A stretch of DNA of 64,000 nucleotides from Trichodelitschia bisporula (Eukaryota > Ascomycota > Dothideomycetes > Phaeotrichales > Phaeotrichaceae). Of this stretch, positions 56,949 to 64,000 are shown one piece after another. The notes under the pieces are model-generated. The model was not told the origin of the DNA, made no database searches, and saw only the letters and a list, made by a program, of their open reading frames with translations. The DNA is taken from NCBI GenBank assembly GCA_010356995.1, contig ML996691.1, positions 463,441-527,440 of the forward strand. Direction: 5' to 3'. The position numbers were made by a program, and so were the translations under genes. Every line of letters begins with the position of its first letter. Positions within the stretch are counted from its first letter, which is position 1.

Positions 56949-58135
56949 TCACGTCGTGACCACAGGAGAGTATTCCTTCTTACTGACATGAAGGCCAGCA
57001 AAGATCGCGTCACTACCTGTATCCCTATCAGAGCTGAAATGCAAAGCCGAGCTCGCACTTACCGCCCAGACCTTCAATGCGTATCTGGCCCTCGTTTTCT
57101 AACGTTTCAAGTTCTTCCTGTGGCGTCGCCTTGCTCTGCTTCTCATCTTCCTTTGTCGGCTCAACGGCATGCCCGAACCCATTCTGCGCTTCGCCGATCA
57201 GAAGAATTTGGGCGTTTGGGTAGTCCAGAAAATTAGCTTCGGGAATCGGCATCCAACTGAGCCTGCCGAACTTTTCCAAAAGTTCAGGAGGGAATTCAGA
57301 CCCTTTTGGAAGTCGGGCGTTTGCTGGACCGCCAGACTTTGGGTTCTTGACTTATGACAAAGCTGCCCTTCTGGGACAGTCCTAAGTCGTCTTGAAGCTC
57401 GCCGACCTCGGAGGGAACGGTCAGCATATAGGCGAGATGCGATGACCTCCCGGTGGTCGTTAGAGCATGAACGCCTTCTGCGACTGGTTTGACTGGAGGC
57501 GTCTCCCGCATTCCTCTAGTCTTGGTTTCCTTCTCGTAACCCCTGAAAAAGTTCACCTTGAGCTTCTCCATCGATTGCCCCGCCTTCTCCACAAATGCCA
57601 TAAACCTGTTTCGGCCACTCGTTGGGAGGACCTTTTTCGGCAGAGCGATGAGGCGGCAGGTTCTATGGTCCTGTATAGGACCCTTTCCTAACTCAGCTCC
57701 GGAGGGAATGGGTCGGAGAACAATGTAGGAGGGCTGAAGGTCCTTGGCACTCTCAGGTTCTTCAACGCCGACCCGTCCACGTGTGAAGAAGTAGATAAGG
57801 CCCTTTTCTACGATGTTTGACGGCTGGGCCTCCTCTCTACCTGCGTCACTCTTCACAGCACCTCCGCCTTTGCGGATGTTAGTCCTTGACTGCTGAAGTC
57901 CACAGACCTTCGACATACTGGACTTTGGCTTTGCTTTAGTTGGACTCTTTTTCTCCGCGTCTGTCGCCGCCTGACCGCTATGCGCCTTTGAACTCTTATG
58001 AGCCTTGTCTTCAGAGGCAGCTTTGCTCTCGGGCTTGCGCTTGGAACCAGCTTTCGCTGCACCGTTCTCGTACTGCGGCTCAGGTTTGGCGTCCGACTCG
58101 GCAGCCTTGCGGGCGGAAGCGCGTGTGGTTGGCAT
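56949..58135 (-). pseudogene. Nuclear protein of the family often annotated 'BTB domain transcription factor', frameshifted
   Basis: Exons 58135-57919 and 57867 to about 57350, then continuing in another frame to 57063 and 57016-56949. The introns (57868-57918, 51 nt with GTATGT donor and ACTAAC branch; 57017-57062, 46 nt) are good. The N-terminus is a basic, Ala/Lys/Ser-rich tail (MPTTRASARKAAESD). The conserved domain follows: EKGLIYFFTRGRVGVEEPES, SYIVLRPIPSGAELGKGPI, LIALPKKVLPTSGRNRFMAF, TGRSSHLAYMLTVP. Between GSFVIS and VKNPKSGGPANARLP the frame changes at about 57347-57352; about two bases appear missing there. The later part (RLSWMPIPEANFLDYPNAQI) belongs to the same family. I saw no BTB fold, so the usual name may be misleading. 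It is either a recent lesion or a consensus error. Confidence 0.7.
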
Positions 58136-58360
58136 TTTTTCGACGCGTTTCGGAGAGGGGATGCAAGCAAAAATGATGCGTGCCGGTTCAATTGCAGTTA
58201 GTGTTAGGAAGAACGAAAGGCGATGTACTGAGGAGTGGCATGACGTCGATACGATAGACAGATCACGTGTCATGATATGTATGCATTGAGTTGACGTAAT
58301 ACTCAGGTTCTGTCAAGATTGTGAACTATCTCAATGCTGGATATCCTGAGATAAAGCGCC

Positions 58361-59332
58361 CTATGGGTCCATGCTGCTCATGAAAGCTTCGATGGCCCTC
58401 CTTACACCCGCAGGGCTAGGCTGCTCCGCACATACGTGAGGTTGGAAAGCGAACTCTTGCAACAAGTAGTCGCGTGTTGTGGGGCCGATTGTAGCAACGA
58501 AGGTTGACGCCTGCTGTGAGTGCGCGCGAGATCCCTCGCTCCCGCCGATGACTTTTCCACTGTTTGGGTCCAGGAGACCAAGAACGGTAAGCATGGCCTT
58601 ACAGCCAGTTGGGGAAAAGACAACTGCCCATCGCACCCGCCCGCCCTCTATCTCCGTTTCGGTCAGCAGTGATGCGAAGCTCGAGCCAAATGACTCCTTC
58701 TCTTTCGTCTCATATACTGTCCATTCCTCTACACCGATTCTTTCGGTCGTCTCCAGAGCCTCTGATTGCAAAGTTTTGGGAATCATGTCTCTCCGTTGCT
58801 CCCCAACAAGGAAGAGGAGTGGAGGTTTGTCCGGATTCACAGCCCGGGTGGATTCTTGCTGGTTGTAATGTTCCAAGATAAAAGCTGCAAGAGCTTCTCC
58901 ATTTCCAGTTTCCTCGCCAAGAATGGGGCACCGCAGCTTCAAGGCTCGTAGGGCTCGGGCGGTTGCCGGTCCTACGACGTACAATGGGCATGTTTCCGGT
59001 AATAACACGTCGAGGTCCAGTTGCGGTTGGCACTTGATCTCTTGAACAACCTTCGAAAAAGCCTCAACCGCCCTCTGGGATGTAAAAATGATCCCTCCGT
59101 ACCTCGGCGCATGTGGAGGGTCTTCCGAGTGTAGGCCACCTCTAAGGATGAGATGGCGAATTTGCAGCAAGGAGTTGTTTTGAAACTGATGCTCGAGAAC
59201 AGGAACAAAGATCGGAAGGAATTGCCCTTCGCCAGCGCCTGAGAAGCACTCCTCATATCCGTCCGCGGGCTGCGATCTAGTCTTCAGAAGGAAAACGGGA
59301 ATTTTGGATCTTGAAGTTGAAGTTGAAGTCAT
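58361..59332 (-). CDS. hem4: Uroporphyrinogen-III synthase
   Basis: Single exon, 323 residues. ATG 59332 opens MTSTSTSRSKIPVFLLK; the frame is open further upstream without a usable ATG. The enzyme cyclises hydroxymethylbilane to uroporphyrinogen III with inversion of ring D, in heme synthesis. Family segments visible are IPVFLLKTRSQPADGYEE at the N-terminus, GGIIFTSQRAVEAFS, CPLYVVGPATARALRAL, PLLFLVGEQRRDMIPKTL, WAVVFSPTGCKAML and ATIGPTTRDYL near the C-terminus. Together they form the two-lobe HemD fold. No catalytic residue is strictly conserved in this family, so identification rests on these segments. It is divergent from the Erv1-type gene. Confidence 0.93.
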   Translation of the reverse strand: MTSTSTSRSKIPVFLLKTRSQPADGYEECFSGAGEGQFLPIFVPVLEHQFQNNSLLQIRHLILRGGLHSEDPPHAPRYGGIIFTSQRAVEAFSKVVQEIKCQPQLDLDVLLPETCPLYVVGPATARALRALKLRCPILGEETGNGEALAAFILEHYNQQESTRAVNPDKPPLLFLVGEQRRDMIPKTLQSEALETTERIGVEEWTVYETKEKESFGSSFASLLTETEIEGGRVRWAVVFSPTGCKAMLTVLGLLDPNSGKVIGGSEGSRAHSQQASTFVATIGPTTRDYLLQEFAFQPHVCAEQPSPAGVRRAIEAFMSSMDP

Positions 59333-59702
59333 GTCGTCAGCAGCGGAGGGCCTGAGTAAGGAACAGTCAGTGAACAGACAGTACTGAGGTTGTGTGGGTG
59401 CGCGAATGTTCCTGCATAAGCGTGTGCAAGGGCATCGACTACATATGTTGGGACACTGGCTCAACCTACTTGGGGATTCTGGAGAGGTTAGGACGTGATG
59501 TCCTCCTTGGCATCTTACGTAACCACTATCGCCGGAGGTTTGCCCTGGACGCCGCTGGCTAGGATCATCCTCCGCCAAGGGCGCGCCGAACTCGCCCCAA
59601 CTTCACCTCCTTCTGCAGCGTAGCTCTCCACACATATCCTTTTTCTGGGCTTGAACGTCTGCTCCCGAATCTTGAATCGTATTAGAGTCTGGTCATTTCA
59701 AT
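59333..59702. promoter_or_regulatory. Divergent promoter of HEM4 and the Erv1-type gene
   Basis: 370 bp between two divergent start codons, containing both promoters. Heme synthesis and mitochondrial oxidative folding could be co-regulated from here, but no site is identified. Confidence 0.55.
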
Positions 59703-60328
59703 ATGTCAACCCAACCATCCAATCCTCCGGGCGGCCTCCCATCAAACCCTACCAAAGACTATGCGCCGAAGAAACTACCTAAGGGAGTTGTCCTGGGACC
59801 CGATGGGAAGCCGTAAGCCGTCATTGTCTGCAGCTTCTTCATGTGGCCTGTCCCTAACTGACTACACCTAGATGTCGATCGTGTACCTCCTTCGCCTCTT
59901 GGGCCGCCATGACTAAGAAGCAAACTTCGAACTCCACCAGCACCTCGACAACAAGTAGCACCACACAGCTTCAGCCGCCACCAGACTGTCCCCCAGATGT
60001 CGAGCAGCTTGGACGCTCGTCGTGGACCTTACTCCACTCAATCGCTGCTACCTATCCTGAAAAGCCGAACCCCACACAACAGCAAGATGCGCGACAATTT
60101 ATCTCATCCTTTTCTAGGCTATATCCATGCCATTGGTGTGCGACGGATTTTCAAAAGTGGATGAAATCGGCTGAACATGCCCCGCGAGTGAGCTCACGGT
60201 CTGAGTTCGGACAATGGCTGTGCGAGGCGCACAACGAGGTGAATGCTAAGCTTGGAAAGGACTTGTTCGACTGCACACGGTGGGAGGAGCGTTGGTGCAC
60301 AGGCTGGAAGGATGGACGATGCGATTGA
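59703..60328 (+). CDS. erv1: FAD-linked sulfhydryl oxidase, Erv1-type
   Basis: Two exons (59703-59812, 59872-60328) with a 59-nt intron give 188 residues. The splice joins KP to CRSC, giving the N-terminal shuttle CxxC of Erv1. A Ser/Thr-rich linker follows, then the ERV/ALR FAD domain: LGRSSWTLLHSIAATYPEKP, the active-site YPCHWC next to the flavin, and FGQWLCEAHNEVNAKLGKDL. A structural Cys pair follows (FDCTRWEERWC ... GRCD). Erv1 reoxidises Mia40 in the mitochondrial intermembrane space and passes electrons to cytochrome c. The shuttle CxxC and the absence of a signal peptide or membrane anchor support Erv1 rather than ER Erv2. Confidence 0.94.
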
Positions 60329-60681
60329 TATCATCAACTTTCGCATCATCAAGTAAGCTTAGCTGGGAGCTTCTGGCGCCCGCTTAAGGTTGAGCGCCCA
60401 GCCTCGAAGTTTTACCATATCCTGGAGATTCAGAACTGTAAGAGTAAGGCTGGGCTATATATTCCGCTCCGTTACCATAGGTCAAAGACCCGAAATATGT
60501 CAACTAGTAGCACAGTTAACACTACCGGGCTCATGGTTCGTCCCTTTGTCTCGGCCTCGGTTTGTGTGTGTATGACTTTACGTCTCGCCAATGAACTATG
60601 AAATTCACAACTACTCAATTTAAAACTAAGATACTATCCGACATTCCCAAGGAAATGAACCTCCAGTCACCCACGCCTCCA
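60329..60681. other. Convergent 3' flanks
   Basis: 353 bp between the Erv1-type stop and the stop of the repeat protein on the minus strand. No gene is supported. Confidence 0.5.
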
Positions 60682-63600
60682 TTAACTACCCTTCTCTTGA
60701 GGAACCACGCTTCTCACTTCCGTGACAACAATAGCAAGCTTGTACACACCCTGCTTCATCGCTTTGTCCCATACAGCCGCCCGGAGATTATCTGGCTGGG
60801 AGTACTTGCCAGCGTACATTGGGAAGCAAAGACCAGGGCAAGTAACCCCATTCGAGCAAAGTGGTTGCGGGTCGCAGTAATACTTCTCAGCGCACCCGGG
60901 AGCGTTGGGACCGCACTTCGCTGGTGATTCCATGTCGCGTGGAATGGTGACGCTGGCATTGCCGGCCGCCACGCCCGGGTCGAATATCACCTGGGGAGGC
61001 TCCGGACCAGGCGTGAAGGGAGTTGCACTGGGGTCGTTTCCGACGACGACTTCCGTGGGCGGTGACTGATCCTGAGTACCAGTAGGTGACGCCTCAGCTG
61101 GTGGAACTTGGCCGACTGGAGGCTGCTGACCATCCACTGGAGGCTGCTGACCATCCACTGGAGGCTGCTGACCATCCACTGGTGGCTGACCCTGCTCCGG
61201 CGGAGGCGTCGGGACTGGCGGTGCTTGTTCCCAAGGTTGAGCTGGCGGTGGCCCTTGGTCGACTGGAGGTGTTTGCTCCCACGGTTGTGCGGGTGGTGGT
61301 CCCTGATCGACTGGAGGTGTCTGCTCCCACGGTTGTTGTGCGGGCGGCGGTTCCTGATCGACCGGAGGTGCTTGTTCCCAGGGATTTTGCGTTTGTGCCG
61401 GCGGTTGATTATCCCAAGGTTGCGTTGGTTGCGTTGGTTGCGTTGGTTGCGCCGGTTGTCCTCCTTGATCATCCCAAGGACCCTGAGCGGGTGGCTGATT
61501 ATCCCATGGGCTTTGTGCTGGTGGCTGATTATCCCAAGGACCTTGCGCGGGAGGTTGCCCTTGATCCTGCTGTGGCGGTGGTGCTTGCGTCTCCCAGGGC
61601 GCTGGAGGTCCTGTAGGTGCTGGCTCAATAGTCTGGGTGTAGTAAGTGGGTTCCAGGACAGTGACCGTGGTGAGCATGACCGTCACAAGAGACGTCGAAG
61701 TTGTCGTCTCCGTCTCCTGCACAACAACCTCCGTTGTCGTAGTTTCCACCAAAGTCTCGGTGATTGTGATAGGGGAATTGTAAGGAGGAGGCGGTGGGGG
61801 CGGTTGAGGAGTGTAGGTCGGCAGATTTGGCCAATCCGGATACTTGTATGGGGTTTCGTTGTTGAAGGGGGTGTATGGTGGTCTTTACAAGCTCAATCAG
61901 CGCCATGACTTAATAACAGGGTATGGGGCTAGACTTACGGCGTCGTCGTGACGTAGACAACCGTCTGCGTGATCTGCGGCGGCCCTGTCTGCTCATCGGG
62001 ATATACAGCCCAGGTACTAGTGATGGTGTAGGTGGTCGGAGATGGATTTTCATAAGGCAGATAATTAGTACAATCCTGGTTGAAGGCTTCGTTAGCGTTC
62101 CCTTCTCCTTCGGATCCCCTATGGAACTAACCTCGATGAACGGCAAATTACCGCAGTTCCGGGACGTCAACTGGTTGTAGCAGTCAATGGCCGCAGCACG
62201 GCGGCAAAGACAACCCTGTGGACATGTTAGCTTCTGGAAGTTCATTATGACTCTTTCACTTACATCGTAACCGCGGCGAGGACATCCAACAGAGTAGCAG
62301 TTACAAGTGGCCCAGCTCCAGTCGATGGGAGCTTGCCAGTTCCACCCGGCAGAGGGCTGGTAACCACCGTAGCCTTGCCAGTTGCTGCCGCCACCTCTCC
62401 AACCCGGATCGTATCCATAACAGTTCCGGCAGCCGGGACGATCACGACCCCCGTTATTATCCCAGCCCGGACGATCCCAGCCCGGACGATCACCTCGTGG
62501 TCCATCCCAGTTTCCAGGGCGGTTTCCATTCCAACCGCCATTGTTACCCCAGTTACCGCCGTTGTTGCCGCCATTGTTGCCGCCATTCCAGCCACCGGGT
62601 CGGTTACCGTTGTTGCCGTTATTGGGACGATTGCCGTTGTTTCCATTCCAGCCACCGGGTCGGTTACCGTTGTTGCCGTTATCGGGACGATTGCCGTTCC
62701 AGCCGCCAGGGCGGTTACCGTTGTTGCCATCTTTGCCAGGAGGTGACTGGCCTGGGCCGCCGCGCGGACCATCCTTGCCAGGAGGTGTCTGGCCTGGGCC
62801 GCCGCGCGGACCATCTTTGCCAGGAGGTGTCTGAGCTGGGCCGCCGCGCGGACCGTCTTTTCCAGGAGGCGTCTGGCCTGGGCCGCCGCGCGGACCATCT
62901 TTACCAGGAGGTGTCTGGCCCGGGCCGCCCCGTGGATCATCTTTGCCAGGAGGTGTCTGGCCTGGACCGCCCCGCGGACCATCGTTGCCTCCGCGTGGGC
63001 CGTCACCGCCACGAGGACCGTCGTTACCGCCGCGTGGACCATCGTTGCCAATGCCACCGCGTGGGCCGTCGTTACCGCCGCGTGGACCATCGTTGCCAAT
63101 GCCACCGCGTGGGCCGTCGTTACCGCCGCGTGGACCGTCGTTGCCATCGCCGCCGCGAGGACCATCATTGCCAATACCGCCGCGTGGGCCATTGTTGCCG
63201 CCGCGTGGACCGTCGCCGCCCGGGCGGTAGCCACCGATGCCACCGCCGACGACGCCACCAACGATGCCACCACCGACGACACCCCCGACGGGTCCGATTC
63301 CGCCACCGCCTCCTGGGCTTCCGCCTCCTGGGCCTCCACCGCCGGGACGATTCCCCGGGTTTTGGCCTCCCGGTTGACCTCCACCACCGGGCCGATTGCC
63401 TGGATTCTGGCCCGGATTCTGGCCTCCGGGACTTTGACCGGGGCCTCCGGGTTGACCTCCGCCTCCGGGCCGATTGCCTGGCTTCTGGCCCGGATTCTGG
63501 CCTCCGGGACTTTGACTAGGGCCGCCGCGTGGACTGTCGTTACCCGGACGGCTACCCGGGTTCTGGCCTCCTTGACCACCGCCTGGACGGTTCCCAGGGT

Positions 63601-64000
63601 TTTGGCCACCTGGACCTCCGTTTCCACCGGTCGGACGAGGGCCTTGCACAGTTATCGTTTGAGGCGGCCGTCCGCCATTGCCGCCAGGGGCGCCGTTGCC
63701 GCCGCCCGGACTTCCGCTTCCACCACCCGGACGGGGACCCTGCATAGTTGTCGCCTGGGGAGGCCGTCCGCCATTGCCGCCACCTGGTTGTCCCGGGCCG
63801 CCGCGTGGGCTACCTGCACCTGGAGATTGGTGAACGGTGACGGTTTGGATCCCACCGCCACCCGGTCGACCGCCTTGCTGACCGCTTGGCTGTCCATTCC
63901 CGGGACGAGGCTGGTTCTGCCCGGGGTTTGGATTGGCACCAGGACGAGGCTGGTTCTGCCCGGGGTTTGGATTGGCACCAGGACGAGGCTGGTTCTGCCC
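60682..64000 (-). CDS. Large Gly/Pro-rich repeat protein with a Cys-rich centre, partial (start lies beyond 64000)
   Basis: On the minus strand the frame is open from the window edge. Exons are 64000-62264, 62215-62132, 62075-61939 and 61882-60682, with introns of 48, 56 and 56 nt. Over 1,050 residues are visible. The first part is collagen-like Gly/Pro/Asn sequence: [13 protein letters not shown] units at the edge, [13 protein letters not shown]-like motifs, DGPRGG units, six 14-residue units (62727-62978) and [10 protein letters not shown] units. A Cys-rich module follows ([20 protein letters not shown], then [23 protein letters not shown]). Then come a Thr/Val-rich stretch ([17 protein letters not shown]), [12 protein letters not shown] repeats, and a final Cys-rich tail ([20 protein letters not shown]). 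It looks like a secreted or wall protein, but the N-terminus is outside the window. The last 20-30 residues could be altered by an unseen 3' intron. I do not recognise the family. Confidence 0.75.
61118..61180 (-). repeat. Three 21-bp tandem units
   Basis: Units 61118-61138, 61139-61159 and 61160-61180 are identical (ggaggctgctgaccatccac, then t, on the + strand). They encode the heptapeptide QPPVDGQ in the repeat protein. Confidence 0.9.
62727..62978 (-). repeat. Six 42-bp tandem units
   Basis: Six consecutive 42-bp units (62727, 62769, 62811, 62853, 62895, 62937) encode a 14-residue Gly/Pro-rich repeat ([14 protein letters not shown] type). They carry scattered third-position differences. 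They merge at 62979 into shorter, irregular GNDGPRGG units extending to about 63215. Confidence 0.9.

Noticed and set aside
57868-57910. Retaining the open frame through KVCGLQQSRTNIRKG
   Set aside because: The frame stays open, but a GTATGT donor, ACTAAC branch and AAG acceptor define a 51-nt intron there.
62260-63627. Long alternative frames on both strands over the repeat region
   Set aside because: They are produced by the GC-rich tandem repeats. Only the Gly/Pro frame joins across introns to the Cys-rich and tail exons.

Overview
This window comes from a filamentous ascomycete (Pezizomycotina). The genes carry many short GT-AG introns, mostly 43-59 nt, with CTAAC or CTGAC branch sites. 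The gene content fits as well: a RAS-2 type GTPase, a divergent H4/H3 histone pair, a COP9 signalosome subunit, a Zn2Cys6 regulator, and a secreted cellobiose-dehydrogenase-type cytochrome. Neither genus nor class can be fixed from the sequence alone. No rRNA, tRNA, CRISPR array or prokaryotic signature was seen. Many open frames here begin with GTG, TTG or CTG, so starts were re-chosen at ATG codons.

Layout. 0-5 kb is an eroded region: a small two-exon gene that appears frameshifted, a tandem repeat, and a subtilisin-like protease pseudogene with three in-frame TAG codons and a 1-nt deletion. 6-18.5 kb holds RAS-2, a short-chain acyl-CoA synthetase (propionyl-CoA/ACSS3 type), a haloacid dehalogenase, histones H4 and H3 around a shared promoter, and an Mpv17/Sym1 membrane protein. 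22-38 kb holds an unidentified Ser/Pro-rich protein, an AhpD-like protein, the spindle checkpoint kinase BUB1, COP9 subunit 3 and a large MIT-domain protein. A secreted heme-cytochrome gene follows at 38.7 kb. About 39.4-48.3 kb is gene-poor and carries miniature inverted-repeat elements, including two copies of one family. 48.3-64 kb is dense again: a Zn2Cys6 factor, an Emp46/47-type cargo lectin, prohibitin-2, a dienelactone hydrolase, a Sas2-like MYST acetyltransferase, a nuclear protein of the family annotated as 'BTB domain transcription factor' (frameshifted here), uroporphyrinogen-III synthase, an Erv1-type sulfhydryl oxidase, and the 3' part of a very repetitive Gly/Pro-rich protein that runs off the right edge.

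Most genes are unrelated housekeeping genes and do not form a biosynthetic cluster. The functional groupings are chromatin (H3, H4, MYST acetyltransferase), mitochondria (Sym1, prohibitin-2, Erv1-type oxidase), and secretion or cell surface (cargo lectin, cytochrome, repeat protein). I found no clearly new multi-gene system. The most unusual items are the triple-amber protease pseudogene, the inverted-repeat elements in the gene-poor island, apparent frame breaks in otherwise conserved genes, and the partial repeat protein.
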